DNA of 64,000 bases from an uncultured bacterium (GTDB lineage: Bacteria; Cyanobacteriota; Vampirovibrionia; Gastranaerophilales; Gastranaerophilaceae): the NCBI GenBank assembly GCA_949292185.1, contig CASEYP010000019.1, positions 124,001-188,000 on the forward strand, written 5' to 3'. How positions within the stretch are numbered: position 1 is the stretch's first letter; every line of letters starts with the position of its first letter. Shown one piece after another: positions 47,431-56,455 of this stretch. The notes beneath the pieces are model-generated. The model saw only the letters and a list, made by a program, of their open reading frames with translations. It ran no database searches and was not told the DNA's origin. A program made the translations under genes and the position numbers.

Positions 47431-48282
47431 ATGAAAAATGGAATAGAAAATGGTTATTATCATGAAATTACCCCTGGAGGTTATGGAATAGCAATAAAAG
47501 CAGGAAAAGTTTTATTTTCTGAACAATCACCATTTCAGAAAGTAGAAGTTTTTGAAACAGATTCACAACTTGGAAGAGTTTTAACCCTTGATGATTTAAT
47601 GATGACAACAGAAGGCGATGAATACCATTATCACGAAATGATTACCCATATTCCAATGATGCAACATCCAAATCCAAAAACAGTTTTGGTAATCGGTGGC
47701 GGAGACGGCGGAACAATCAGAGAAGTTATGAAACATAAAACAGTTGAAAAAGCTGTATTATGCGAAATTGATGGAATGGTTATTGAAGCTTGCAAAAAAT
47801 ATCTTCCGACAATTTCTTGTGAACTTGATAATCCAAAAGTTGAAATTCTAGTACAAGATGCCATTGAATACATCAAAGATAAAAACAATGAATTTGATAT
47901 TATCCTAATTGATTCAACAGACCCAATGGGACCTGGAGAAGGTTTATTTACAGAAGAATTTTATACTAATGTAAAAAATTCTTTGAAAAAAGGTGGTATT
48001 ATGGTTGCACAATCTGAATCACCATTTACAAATAAAGAAGAAATCAAAAAAATGTATAATTTACTTAAAAAAGTATTCCCAACAGTTGCAACATACACAT
48101 CAAATATTCCAACCTATCCTGGCGGATATTGGGCTTGGGCATTTTGCTCAGTTGATGTTAAACCTTTAGAATACTTTAACGAAGAACGTGCGAAAGAAAT
48201 TATTCCAACTTGCAAAATATATAATAAAGAATATCATAATGCACGTTTTGCACTTCCAAATTATTTAAAAGAACTTTTATAA
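47431..48282 (+). CDS. speE: Spermidine synthase
   Basis: The 283-residue enzyme transfers aminopropyl from decarboxylated S-adenosylmethionine to putrescine. It has the family motifs SPFQKVEVFE, LTLDDLMMTTEGDEYHYHEM, VLVIGGGDGGTIREVMKH (substrate site), the DSTDPMGPGEGLFTEEFY stretch, and SNIPTYPGGYWAWAFCS. The gene follows the palindrome at 47368-47395 and ends in a strong terminator (48309-48335). SpeD is not in the window. Confidence 0.94.
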   Translation: MKNGIENGYYHEITPGGYGIAIKAGKVLFSEQSPFQKVEVFETDSQLGRVLTLDDLMMTTEGDEYHYHEMITHIPMMQHPNPKTVLVIGGGDGGTIREVMKHKTVEKAVLCEIDGMVIEACKKYLPTISCELDNPKVEILVQDAIEYIKDKNNEFDIILIDSTDPMGPGEGLFTEEFYTNVKNSLKKGGIMVAQSESPFTNKEEIKKMYNLLKKVFPTVATYTSNIPTYPGGYWAWAFCSVDVKPLEYFNEERAKEIIPTCKIYNKEYHNARFALPNYLKELL

Positions 48283-48308
48283 ATTATTAAAATAACTTGC
48301 AAAAAAAA

Positions 48309-48335
48309 GGAAAGCTTCTTAGAGCTTTCCTTTTT
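48309..48335 (+). terminator. Terminator after speE
   Basis: GGAAAGCT (48309-48316) and AGCTTTCC (48323-48330) form an eight-base stem, followed by a run of T. Confidence 0.88.
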
Positions 48336-48356
48336 GCTGTTATAATAACTAAAATT

Positions 48357-48710
48357 TTAAGAATCACTATTACCTTTATAAGCACTTACAACATCCTGGT
48401 ACATCACAGGTAATTTGACAATTTTATGCGTTAAATAATAAGGATTTGTAAATACGGAAAAAATTTCAGCTCCTACAGATGTTGTCATATTTGCAGTACC
48501 TCTTAAAAAATCATTTTTAATAGTTTTTTTACTAAATTTATGTCTAAATGGATTATTACTCTCATAAACATCATAAGTAACTGAATCAATCACCTGCGAT
48601 GTCGGTGTTGAATCAATCCAATCTGATAACCCAGAAATATTTTGATTTATTGAGGTAATGCCTAACAAATTCATACTTACATTAAAGCAAAAAACATTAA
48701 TTTTTGCCAT
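48357..48710 (-). CDS. Hypothetical protein, 117 residues
   Basis: The N terminus (KINVFCFNVSMNLLGITSIN) is mildly hydrophobic; the rest is polar (QVIDSVTYDVYESNNPFRHK and a C-terminal YQDVVSAYKGNSDS). It is located between the speE terminator and the fabF terminator, both on the outside. Upstream on the minus strand there is a TATATAAAA stretch. No domain is recognised; expression is plausible but unproven. Confidence 0.5.
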   Translation of the reverse strand: MAKINVFCFNVSMNLLGITSINQNISGLSDWIDSTPTSQVIDSVTYDVYESNNPFRHKFSKKTIKNDFLRGTANMTTSVGAEIFSVFTNPYYLTHKIVKLPVMYQDVVSAYKGNSDS

Positions 48711-48736
48711 TTTTATATACTAAAATTTACACAAAA

Positions 48737-48764
48737 AAGCCTTATACTATACAATATAAGGCTT
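48737..48764 (-). terminator. Terminator of the fatty-acid cluster (after fabF)
   Basis: AAGCCTTATA (48737-48746) and TATAAGGCTT (48755-48764) pair exactly, with an eight-base loop; the A-run 48733-48738 is the U-run on the minus strand. It ends the fab cluster 29 bases past fabF. Confidence 0.88.
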
Positions 48765-48792
48765 CTTATGTAAATAAAATCTAAAATTCAGA

Positions 48793-50043
48793 TTAAACTT
48801 CTTTAAATATTAAAGAAGCGTTTTGTCCACCAAATCCAAATGAATTTGACAAAGCAGCATGAAGTTCTGCTTTAACAGCTTTATACGGAACATAATTTAA
48901 ATCCGCAACTTCTTCATCTTGGTTATCCAAGTTAATTGTTGGTGGAACAACATTATCATTAAGTGCTTTAATACAAACGATAGCTTCAGCAGCACCGGTT
49001 GCACCTAACATGTGACCGTGCATACTCTTTGTTGAAGTTACATAAAGCTCAGGATTTTGTTTTCTATCACCAAAAACTTTAGCAACAGCTTCAGATTCAG
49101 CTTTATCGCCTAAACCTGTACTTGTACCGTGAGTATTAATATATTGAATATCAGATGGTTTCATACCAGCATCTTTTAGTGCAAATTCCATTGAATGTAT
49201 TGCGCCTGCACCATCAGGAGCCGGAGCAACGATATCATAAGCATCACCTGTTTGACCATAGCCTACGATTTCTGCATAAATTTTTGCACCACGTTTTTTA
49301 GCATGTTCATATTCTTCAAGAATTAAAACTGCTGCACCTTCTGACATTACAAAACCATCTCTGTCTTTATCATAAGGACGAGAAGCTCTTTGAGGTTCGT
49401 CGTTACGTTTAGACAATGTTCTTGCTGCGGAGAATGCACCAACACCTACATCACAAATTGTTGCCTCAGCACCACCTGCAACCATTATATCTGCATCTCC
49501 ATATTGGATTGAACGGAATGCATCTCCGATTGAATGAGATCCGGTTGCACAAGCTGATACTACAACTTTATTTATACCTTTAAATCCATATTTGATAGAA
49601 ATTCTACCGGATGGCATATTTACAATCATCATTGGTACTGTAAATGGTGAACATTTGTTTGGTCCTTTTTCAATAATTCTGATATGGTTTTCTTCAAATG
49701 TTCTAAATCCGCCAGCTGCAGAACTTACAATAACACCTACTCTGTATGGATCAAGATCTTCAATTTCTTTTATCTTAGAATCCTTAATCGCTTCATCGGC
49801 TGCTACCATTGCAAATTGGATAAATCTATCCATTTTCTTTGCTTCTTTTGGATCCATATATTCTTCAGGTTTAAAATCTTTAACTTCACCTGAAATTTTA
49901 ACAACGTGTTTGCTAATATCGATAGATTCTGATGTTGAAATACCGCTTTTACCGGCTTTTAAACTTTCCCAGAATTTATCAACACCAACACCAAATGGTG
50001 TAACAGCTCCCAATCCTGTAATTACTACTCTTCTTTTATCCAT
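48793..50043 (-). CDS. fabF: Beta-ketoacyl-ACP synthase II
   Basis: The 416-residue condensing enzyme elongates acyl-ACP with malonyl-ACP. Motifs are VVITGLGAVTPFGVG, VVSACATGSHSIGDAF (catalytic Cys), NTHGTSTGLGDKAE and TKSMHGHMLGATGA (two catalytic His). It is the last gene of the cluster. The 111-base gap upstream contains a hairpin, so its level may differ from acpP. Confidence 0.96.
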   Translation of the reverse strand: MDKRRVVITGLGAVTPFGVGVDKFWESLKAGKSGISTSESIDISKHVVKISGEVKDFKPEEYMDPKEAKKMDRFIQFAMVAADEAIKDSKIKEIEDLDPYRVGVIVSSAAGGFRTFEENHIRIIEKGPNKCSPFTVPMMIVNMPSGRISIKYGFKGINKVVVSACATGSHSIGDAFRSIQYGDADIMVAGGAEATICDVGVGAFSAARTLSKRNDEPQRASRPYDKDRDGFVMSEGAAVLILEEYEHAKKRGAKIYAEIVGYGQTGDAYDIVAPAPDGAGAIHSMEFALKDAGMKPSDIQYINTHGTSTGLGDKAESEAVAKVFGDRKQNPELYVTSTKSMHGHMLGATGAAEAIVCIKALNDNVVPPTINLDNQDEEVADLNYVPYKAVKAELHAALSNSFGFGGQNASLIFKEV

Positions 50044-50072
50044 TTAAGATATCCCCTTTAATATATAAATAA

Positions 50073-50107
50073 TGCGAGAATGAAATACCTCGTATCCCAC
50101 TCTCGCA
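50073..50107 (-). terminator. Hairpin between acpP and fabF (attenuator or partial terminator)
   Basis: TGCGAGA (50073-50079) pairs with TCTCGCA (50101-50107), and TG (50081-50082) with CA (50098-50099) across a mismatch. On the minus strand the sequence TTATTTATATATT follows. It lies between acpP and fabF, where partial termination would give acpP more transcript than fabF. Confidence 0.55.
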
Positions 50108-50154
50108 AATATAAAATCCAGTTTGAATAATTCGAAATTCAAATAGTGAGATAA

Positions 50155-50391
50155 TTACTTACCTAATTTGCTGTCAATGTAATTAACTGCATCTTGAACT
50201 GTTTGAATTTTTTCTGCGTCTTCATCAGGAATTTCGCATTTGAATTCTTCTTCTAAAGCCATAACTAATTCAACTGTGTCTAATGAATCAGCACCTAAAT
50301 CATCTGTAAAACGAGCTTCAGGTGTAACTAATTTTTCGTCAACACTTAATTGATCTACTACAACTTTTTTTACTGTGTCTAATGTACTCAT
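50155..50391 (-). CDS. acpP: Acyl carrier protein
   Basis: This 78-residue acidic carrier protein holds growing acyl chains on 4'-phosphopantetheine. [18 protein letters not shown] (Ser in DSL is the attachment site) is canonical and the rest of the sequence matches typical ACPs. It lies between fabG and fabF, with an own leader of about 120 bases and the hairpin behind it. Confidence 0.97.
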   Translation of the reverse strand: MSTLDTVKKVVVDQLSVDEKLVTPEARFTDDLGADSLDTVELVMALEEEFKCEIPDEDAEKIQTVQDAVNYIDSKLGK

Positions 50392-50513
50392 CTTCTTTTC
50401 CTCATTATTATTTTTGTATTACTAATACTTGTCTTGTTATATTATAAACCGTTGAATTAATTTTTGCAAGGTATTTACAAATACAGCAATATATTGTTAA
50501 AAATCTTTACTAA

Positions 50514-51245
50514 CTAGATAATCATACCACCGTCAACTTCTAGAGCTTGACCTGTAATATAATCAGTATCCAATGCTAAGAATTTAACAGCTTTTGCGAT
50601 ATCTTCAGCTTTACCCAATCTTCTTAGTGAAATAGCTTTCAAATAATCATCTAGATTTGGTAAATTTTTAGTCATATCTGTTTCGATAAAACCAGGGCAT
50701 ACAGCGTTAACTCTGATTCCACGAGAACCTAATTCTTTTGCTAAAGATTTTGTAAAACCGATTAAACCGGCTTTTGCTGCTGAATAATTTGCTTGACCAG
50801 GGTTACCATACAAACCAACTACTGATGATGTATTGATAATTGCGCCACTTCTTTGTTTCATCATCAATTTTACTACAGGTTTTGATACATAAAATGCACT
50901 ATTTAAATTTGTATTAATAACAGCATTCCATTTTTCTGCATCCATTCTAATAAATAAATCATCACGAGTAATTCCGGCATTGTTTAATAGAATATCAATT
51001 CTACCATATTGTTCAATAATTTTTGCAATACCTTCATTTACTTCTTCTTGATTTGAAACATCAAATTTATAACAAGAAGCATTTGAACCTAAAGCCTTTA
51101 ATTCCTCAACTGTTTTTTCTGCTGCTTCAGAATTACCTGCATAATTAATAACAACATCGCAACCTGCTTTTGCTAATTCAATGGCACAAGCCTTACCAAT
51201 ACCTCTTGAACCACCTGTTACCAAAGCCACTTTTTTATCTGTCAT
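50514..51245 (-). CDS. fabG: 3-oxoacyl-ACP reductase
   Basis: The 243-residue short-chain dehydrogenase reduces 3-ketoacyl-ACP with NADPH. It has VTGGSRGIGKACA, LLNNAGITRDDLFIRM, INTSSVVGLYGNPGQANYSA with the catalytic Ser and YxxxK (SAAKAGL), and CPGFIETDM. It lies 30 bases after fabD on the same strand. Confidence 0.96.
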   Translation of the reverse strand: MTDKKVALVTGGSRGIGKACAIELAKAGCDVVINYAGNSEAAEKTVEELKALGSNASCYKFDVSNQEEVNEGIAKIIEQYGRIDILLNNAGITRDDLFIRMDAEKWNAVINTNLNSAFYVSKPVVKLMMKQRSGAIINTSSVVGLYGNPGQANYSAAKAGLIGFTKSLAKELGSRGIRVNAVCPGFIETDMTKNLPNLDDYLKAISLRRLGKAEDIAKAVKFLALDTDYITGQALEVDGGMII

Positions 51246-51275
51246 AATTTTTCTCCTTATTTCAAAATTTAACCT

Positions 51276-52223
51276 TTATGCTAATGCTAATTCTTCTTTT
51301 AAAGCTACAATCGTTGCTTCTAAAGATTCTTTATCATAAATATTATATGTTTTAACAGTAGCATCAATTTTTTTGTTTAACCCGGCTAAAACCTTACCAG
51401 GTCCGATTTCTATAAAAGTATCAACATCTTCAGCAATCATATTCTGAATTGTTTGAGTCCAATGAACTGATGAATAAATTTGACGAGGCATTTTATGTTT
51501 AAATTCAGGAGCCAAGAATGTTGCATGAGCATCTACGTTTGTAAATACAGGAACTTGAGCATTATCTAAATCAAGTTCAGATACAAAACTTGCAAATTCA
51601 TGACCTGCATTTTCCATAAATTTTGAATGGAAAGCACCAGATACAGCCAAAGGAACAACTCTTCTTGCACCCGCAGCTGATAGCAATTCACCGGCTTTAG
51701 CTACAGCAGCCTCATCACCTGTAATTACAACTTGTGCCGGAGAATTATAATTTGCAACATCAACATAACCAACACTAGATGCTTCTTTCAAAGCTTCTTC
51801 CAAACTACCTTCAGGAGCATTTAAAATAGCAGCCATAGCGCCACCTTTTGTTTGACTCATTAAGTCTGCTCTTTTTTGAATAGCTTTTAATGTTGTTTCA
51901 AGATCCATAACACCTGATGCGTACATTGCACAATATTCACCCAAACTGTGACCTGCTGTACAATATGGCGTTATATCAAGTTGTGATTTCAAAGCTTCTA
52001 ATGCAGCGATTGACGTTGTTACAATTGAAGGTTGAGTATTTACTGTTTGTTTTAAATCTTCTTCCGGTCCTTCAAAACACATTTTTGTAATACTTTTTCC
52101 TAAAACTTTATCTGCTGTATCAAAAACATTTTTAGCAGCTTCGTAATTGTCGTACAAATCTTTTCCCATTCCAACAAACTGTGAACCTTGACCTGGGAAA
52201 ATAAAAGCAATTTTCTTTGTCAT
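51276..52223 (-). CDS. fabD: Malonyl-CoA:ACP transacylase
   Basis: The enzyme loads malonyl groups on ACP. It has AFIFPGQGSQFVGMGKDL, the catalytic GHSLGEYCAMYASG with the nucleophile Ser, and SGAFHSKFM with the catalytic His. The ATG at 52223 (MTKKIAF) is preferred over the GTG at 52235, which would overlap the GGGAG Shine-Dalgarno itself. The protein is 315 residues, as expected. Confidence 0.95.
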   Translation of the reverse strand: MTKKIAFIFPGQGSQFVGMGKDLYDNYEAAKNVFDTADKVLGKSITKMCFEGPEEDLKQTVNTQPSIVTTSIAALEALKSQLDITPYCTAGHSLGEYCAMYASGVMDLETTLKAIQKRADLMSQTKGGAMAAILNAPEGSLEEALKEASSVGYVDVANYNSPAQVVITGDEAAVAKAGELLSAAGARRVVPLAVSGAFHSKFMENAGHEFASFVSELDLDNAQVPVFTNVDAHATFLAPEFKHKMPRQIYSSVHWTQTIQNMIAEDVDTFIEIGPGKVLAGLNKKIDATVKTYNIYDKESLEATIVALKEELALA

Positions 52224-52296
52224 ATTTTTATACACTCCCTACTTATCATCCTATAAATCGTTATAGATAATTATACAACAAACACACCAATAAAGC

Positions 52297-52325
52297 AAAA
52301 AATAGGCAATTAATGCCTATTTTTT
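52297..52325 (-). terminator. Hairpin terminator between fabH and fabD
   Basis: AATAGGCA (52301-52308) pairs exactly with TGCCTATT (52314-52321), extended by A4 and T4 on the flanks. A U-run follows on the minus strand, 26 bases beyond the fabH stop. It splits the cluster, so fabD-fabG would need its own promoter or readthrough. Confidence 0.82.
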
Positions 52326-52350
52326 ACAATTAATATATTTATAAAAAGTA

Positions 52351-53361
52351 TTAGCAAATACCTTCACGAAGTCTGACAACTGCAGCACCCCAAGTCATGC
52401 CTGCACCAAAACCGCATAATATAGCAGTTGAACCAAGTTTAATTTTACCTTTTTCAACCCCTTCAACAAGAGCTATTGGAATAGATGCAGCTGAAGTATT
52501 TCCGTAATATTTAATATTAGAAATAACTTTTTCATCTGAATATCCTAATCTTTGTTGTAAAGCTTCAACAATTCTTTGATTTGCTTGGTGAGGAATTAAA
52601 TAATCAATATCATCAGCAGTCATGCCAGCTTCTTCTATTGCTAAATCAACATATTTTGGTAATGTACTTACAACAAATTTGTAAACATCACGTCCTGCCA
52701 TATGAATTTTTGAATCAACAACATCACTAGGTTCAACAAGCGGACAATTTTCACCAGGCATATTCATATAAATGTACTGACCAATTTCACCATCAGCTTT
52801 GATTTCTAAAGATAAAATATCATCAACACCATCTTCGGCTTCAGTAACAACCATAGCACCTGCACCATCACCGAATAAAATAGATGTACCTCTATCTTTC
52901 CAATCAACTAAACGTGAATTGTTATCAGCAGCAACAATCAAAATTGTTTTATATAAACCTGAACCAACCAAACCACGTGCAACTTGTAGTGCATAAATTA
53001 AACCTGTACAAGCAGCTGTTAAATCAAAAGATGGTACGTGATTTGGAATACCAAGTCTATATTGCATATCACATGCTAATGCCGGATATAATTGAGGCGG
53101 AGCTGATGCTGCTGCAATTACACAATCAATATCTTCTGGTTTAAAACCTGATTTTTCTATTGCTTTTTTGGCTGCATCAACACCTAAATCTATGGCATTT
53201 TCATTACCAGAAACAACACGTCTTTCTTTAATACCGGTACGTGTATAAATCCATTCATCAGATGTTTCATATAGTTTAGTTAAATCATCATTTGTTAAAA
53301 CTGTATTTGGAACACTATATCCCATTCCGGCTATTCTAAGTGGTTTTACGTTATTAGTCAT
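52351..53361 (-). CDS. fabH: Beta-ketoacyl-ACP synthase III
   Basis: The 336-residue enzyme starts fatty-acid synthesis from acetyl-CoA and malonyl-ACP. It has DEWIYTRTGIKERR, LTAACTGLIYALQVA with the catalytic Cys, LIPHQANQRIVEALQQ with His, and KYYGNTSAASIPIAL with Asn. It is located 11 bases after plsX. Confidence 0.96.
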   Translation of the reverse strand: MTNNVKPLRIAGMGYSVPNTVLTNDDLTKLYETSDEWIYTRTGIKERRVVSGNENAIDLGVDAAKKAIEKSGFKPEDIDCVIAAASAPPQLYPALACDMQYRLGIPNHVPSFDLTAACTGLIYALQVARGLVGSGLYKTILIVAADNNSRLVDWKDRGTSILFGDGAGAMVVTEAEDGVDDILSLEIKADGEIGQYIYMNMPGENCPLVEPSDVVDSKIHMAGRDVYKFVVSTLPKYVDLAIEEAGMTADDIDYLIPHQANQRIVEALQQRLGYSDEKVISNIKYYGNTSAASIPIALVEGVEKGKIKLGSTAILCGFGAGMTWGAAVVRLREGIC

Positions 53362-53372
53362 AATTATGTTTC

Positions 53373-54437
53373 CTATCTGTTTATGTTCTCTGCAATTTTA
53401 GAGTTTATATCCTTGTTTAACACCCTAACTGCAGCCCTTACAGCATTTTTCATTGCATAAGTTGAACTGCGACCATGAGCAATTACGGATATACCCTTTA
53501 CTCCTAATAATAGCATACCACCAAAAACTTCCCAATTAATTTTTTTCAAGATGCGTCTTAAAAATGGTTTAGCCATTAAACCAATAATACAGCCTATAAA
53601 ATCAGATTTAAATTCACTGGAAATCATTTTCAAAAGCATTGATGCTGTTCCTTCTGTAACTTTTAATGCAACATTTCCTGCAAATCCGTCACAAACTACA
53701 ACATCACATTTGTTAACAAAAAGTTCCTTACCTTCAATATTTCCAACAAACTGAATTTTTCCTTGTTCGTTCATTTCTTTCAATAAAGGATAAGTTTCTT
53801 TAACTAAAGCATTACCTTTGCCTTCTTCTTCACCGATACTTAAAATTCCAACTTTAGGATTTTCAATACCTACAATATGTTTAGAATAAGCAACACCCAT
53901 TTCTGCAAATTGAGTTAGCATTTCAGGAGTACAATCGCTATTTGCACCACCATCAATCAATACGAGAGGATCTTTCATTGTCGGGATAGTAACAGCAATA
54001 GCAGGACGAGTAACACCGTGAATTCTGCCTAAACCAAATAAGCTTGCAGCCATTGCTGCACCTGTTGAACCTGCAGAAACTACAGCTTCACATCTGCCTT
54101 CTGCAACTGCCCTAACTGATGCTACTATAGATGAATCTTTCTTTCTACGAATTGATTGACCTACAGCTTCGCCCATGCCAATAACTTCTGATGCATGTGT
54201 AATTGTATAATCTATTTTATCAAGATCAATTTTTATCTTGCGTTTGTGACCTTTTGTCCCACAATCAGAAAGAATAAAACCTCTTTTTCTAATTTTTTCT
54301 AATATAGCTTTAATTTCATCTTCCTTGCCGACAAGCTCAAGGCCCACACCATATTCTTGTGCTGCCCATATTGATCCTTCAACAATTGCTCGTGGAGCGT
54401 AATCTCCACCCATTGCATCTATCGCTATTCTCGCCAT
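53373..54437 (-). CDS. plsX: Phosphate acyltransferase PlsX
   Basis: The 354-residue enzyme makes acyl-phosphate from acyl-ACP for phospholipid synthesis. It starts IAIDAMGGDYAPRAIVEG, then has VSAGSTGAAMAASLFGLG, LIDGGANSDCTPEML, GILSIGEEEGKGN and the GNIEGKELF and DGFAGNVALK segments. A GAAGGAT precedes the ATG. The rpmF-plsX-fabH order is the common bacterial arrangement. Confidence 0.96.
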   Translation of the reverse strand: MARIAIDAMGGDYAPRAIVEGSIWAAQEYGVGLELVGKEDEIKAILEKIRKRGFILSDCGTKGHKRKIKIDLDKIDYTITHASEVIGMGEAVGQSIRRKKDSSIVASVRAVAEGRCEAVVSAGSTGAAMAASLFGLGRIHGVTRPAIAVTIPTMKDPLVLIDGGANSDCTPEMLTQFAEMGVAYSKHIVGIENPKVGILSIGEEEGKGNALVKETYPLLKEMNEQGKIQFVGNIEGKELFVNKCDVVVCDGFAGNVALKVTEGTASMLLKMISSEFKSDFIGCIIGLMAKPFLRRILKKINWEVFGGMLLLGVKGISVIAHGRSSTYAMKNAVRAAVRVLNKDINSKIAENINR

Positions 54438-54510
54438 ATCCTTCTCTCTCCAAAGTTTGGTATGAAAATCAGAAGCGGCAATTTTTATTGTCGCCTCTGA
54501 TTATCTTATG

Positions 54511-54840
54511 TTATTCTTCTGTTTTTTCTTCTTTTGCTTCTTCAGCTTTAACTTCTTCAGCTTTTGCTTCTTCTACAACTGGTTCTTCAGCGCTTTTAGC
54601 TGCTGCTTTTTTTGTTGTTTTCTTTGTAGCTTTTTTTGCAGGAGCTGTTGCTGCTGCAGCTGCTTTGTCAGCCAATTTTACAGGTTGACCTTTGTATGTT
54701 CCGCATGCTGTACATACGGTGTGTGTTAAAACTGTTTCTCCGCAATTAGGACATTTTGTTGTTGCCGGTTTGGTAGCTTTCCAATTAGATCTTCTGCTGC
54801 CTTGAGCGGAATGTCCTGTTCTTTTCTTAGGTACTGCCAT
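54511..54840 (-). CDS. rpmF: Ribosomal protein L32 with long acidic/basic C-terminal extension
   Basis: Residues 1-56 are a normal L32: MAVPKKRTGHSAQGSRRSNW, then a zinc-binding CPNCGETVLTHTVCTACG. Residues 57-109 form an unusual tail, first Ala/Lys-rich (KKATKKTTKKAAAK), then Glu/Ala repeats (EEAKAEEVKAEEAKEEKTEE). L32 usually has 55-60 residues. A SD (AAAAAAGGAAAG) supports the start. The tail resembles low-complexity extensions on ribosomal proteins in some lineages, and its purpose is unknown. Confidence 0.93.
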   Translation of the reverse strand: MAVPKKRTGHSAQGSRRSNWKATKPATTKCPNCGETVLTHTVCTACGTYKGQPVKLADKAAAAATAPAKKATKKTTKKAAAKSAEEPVVEEAKAEEVKAEEAKEEKTEE

Positions 54841-54870
54841 TTTTGTCTTTCCTTTTTTATTTTCTGCTAA

Positions 54871-55371
54871 CTAATCTTTTGGGTTAATTTGGATATTTTT
54901 AAAGACTTCCAGTCTTGGGTCGGGAATATTTTCTTCGGTTAAAAAATCCTTCCCTTTACAATTAATACCACAAACTTTTTTATTTGGAATATTTAATATT
55001 ACAGATTGATACAATAAGTCATAAATATCAATCTCTTTTGAACCATTTAAGTCTGTTACAAATTGACCGTCTTTTATTTCGAACTCTTGTCCTGATTCGC
55101 TATATTCGCCTAATAGTGTGCCTTTTGAGTATAATTCATCTATATTAAAATCTAATTTATACTCATATTTTTCTAAGCATAAATCACATTCTAAAGTTAC
55201 AGTTCCTTTTACATTTCCTGTAACTTCAATAAAATCTCCAAGTGATTTTATACAAAGTTCGGCATGGATTGGGGTAACACAATCTATTCCTTCAATTTTT
55301 TCATCAAAGGTACAATATAATGTTTTATTTTCGGCTTTTTCTAAATCTTCAATATATAATATTTTTTCCAT
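54871..55371 (-). CDS. DUF177/YceD family protein
   Basis: The 166-residue protein has the CDLCLEKYEYKLDFNIDELY motif of the YceD family and SKEIDIYDLLYQSVILNIPN. It is typically encoded with rpmF, as here, and has been linked to 23S rRNA maturation in some species; that role is family knowledge, not shown here. The last motif pair CGINCKG could bind zinc. Two bases separate it from the upstream 87-residue gene. Confidence 0.88.
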   Translation of the reverse strand: MEKILYIEDLEKAENKTLYCTFDEKIEGIDCVTPIHAELCIKSLGDFIEVTGNVKGTVTLECDLCLEKYEYKLDFNIDELYSKGTLLGEYSESGQEFEIKDGQFVTDLNGSKEIDIYDLLYQSVILNIPNKKVCGINCKGKDFLTEENIPDPRLEVFKNIQINPKD

Positions 55372-55373
55372 TT

Positions 55374-55637
55374 TTATACATACTGTTCTTCTTGGATAGC
55401 AACTGATGCTATTTGATTAGAAAGAAAACATACTTTTTTCAATGGACCTTCTGTTTCTTTTTCTATCAATGAAGCATTTGGAGATTGCATTTTTTCAACC
55501 AATTCTTGATACAAAGCTTGTGCATCTTTTACATATAAAACTAACGGTGCTGTTGAACTTTTTATAAATACCAATACTGCATAACGTTTTTTTATATTTT
55601 GTGCATTCATTCCTTGTGCATTAAATTGTTGTACCAT
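55374..55637 (-). CDS. Hypothetical protein at the head of the rpmF-plsX operon
   Basis: The 87-residue protein (MVQQFNAQGMNAQNIKKRYA then FIKSSTAPLVLYVKDAQALY) has no known domain. It is preceded by AAGGAGATAAGT and a clear promoter (55662-55690), and its stop is two bases before the DUF177 start, so it opens the operon of DUF177, rpmF, plsX and fabH. Confidence 0.68.
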   Translation of the reverse strand: MVQQFNAQGMNAQNIKKRYAVLVFIKSSTAPLVLYVKDAQALYQELVEKMQSPNASLIEKETEGPLKKVCFLSNQIASVAIQEEQYV

Positions 55638-55661
55638 ACTTATCTCCTTATTTTTATATGT

Positions 55662-55690
55662 ATTTTAACGAAAAAAAGAGTGAAAATCAA
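55662..55690 (-). promoter_or_regulatory. Promoter of the rpmF-plsX-fabH operon
   Basis: On the minus strand TTGATT (55690-55685), a 17-base spacer and TAAAAT (55667-55662) are well placed. The expected start lies near 55655, giving an 18-base leader with AAGGAG. Confidence 0.65.
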
Positions 55691-55801
55691 TATTAATCTT
55701 TTTGTTTTACTTACAAAAAAACCGTTTAAAATACTCCATATTAGCATTCTACTTGACTAAACAAGTATGTATTTGTAAAATGTAAGCATCGGAGTTGTTT
55801 T

Positions 55802-56455
55802 ATGTGGGACAAATTAAAAGAACAATTTAATCTTTTAAAACTTGAGAAAAAAAGACTCTATCTTATTACGGATTCTGAAAAATTTATATCTAAAGATGAT
55901 TTTTTAGATGCAATAGCTTCTGCCCTGCAAGGTGGAGTTGATATTGTTCAATTAAGAGAAAAAATAATTCCTGATAGTGTTGTTGTAGAAATTGCACGTA
56001 AGGTTAGAACCTTGTGTGATGAATACGGCGCAACTTTTTTAGTAAATGACAGACCTGATATTGCAAGAATTTCAGAGGCTGATGGAGTTCATCTGGGACA
56101 AGATGATATAAGCGTAGAAGATGCAAGAGAAATTCTGGGACAAAACGCTATTATTGGAAAATCCTGTCATAATACTGATGAAATTATTTCTGCAGTAAAT
56201 GAAGGTGCTGATTATGTTACTTTTGGCCCAATTTTTACTACTTTGTCAAAATCAGGAGAATATATCGATTTTGCACAAATTCAATGGGTGCTTGAAAATA
56301 TCGATATTCCAGTATTTTTAACAGGTGATATTACACTTACTAACATTCAAGAACTTTCTCAAACAGGTGCAAACAAATTTGTTATTACAAATTCTATAAT
56401 GTATGCAAGAGTTCCTGAATATTCAGCAAGAGAAATTTTAAAATATCTGCCCTAA
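55802..56455 (+). CDS. thiE: Thiamine phosphate synthase
   Basis: The 217-residue TIM-barrel enzyme joins HMP-PP and thiazole phosphate. It has LYLITDSEKF, GGVDIVQLREK, FLVNDRPDIARISEADGVHL followed by GQDD, GKSCHNTDEIISAVNEGADY, VTFGPIFTTLSK and LTGDITLTNIQEL. The GGG loop near the end reads TGDI, a mild departure. Its partner thiL is at 5184-6116. No TPP riboswitch was seen upstream. Its last four bases overlap the end of the convergent gene at 56452. Confidence 0.9.
   Translation: MWDKLKEQFNLLKLEKKRLYLITDSEKFISKDDFLDAIASALQGGVDIVQLREKIIPDSVVVEIARKVRTLCDEYGATFLVNDRPDIARISEADGVHLGQDDISVEDAREILGQNAIIGKSCHNTDEIISAVNEGADYVTFGPIFTTLSKSGEYIDFAQIQWVLENIDIPVFLTGDITLTNIQELSQTGANKFVITNSIMYARVPEYSAREILKYLP

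Noticed and set aside
54508-54729. Plus-strand ORF with repeated Phe and Cys
   Set aside because: It is the antisense reading of the Ala/Glu/Lys-rich tail of L32, without RBS or known motif.
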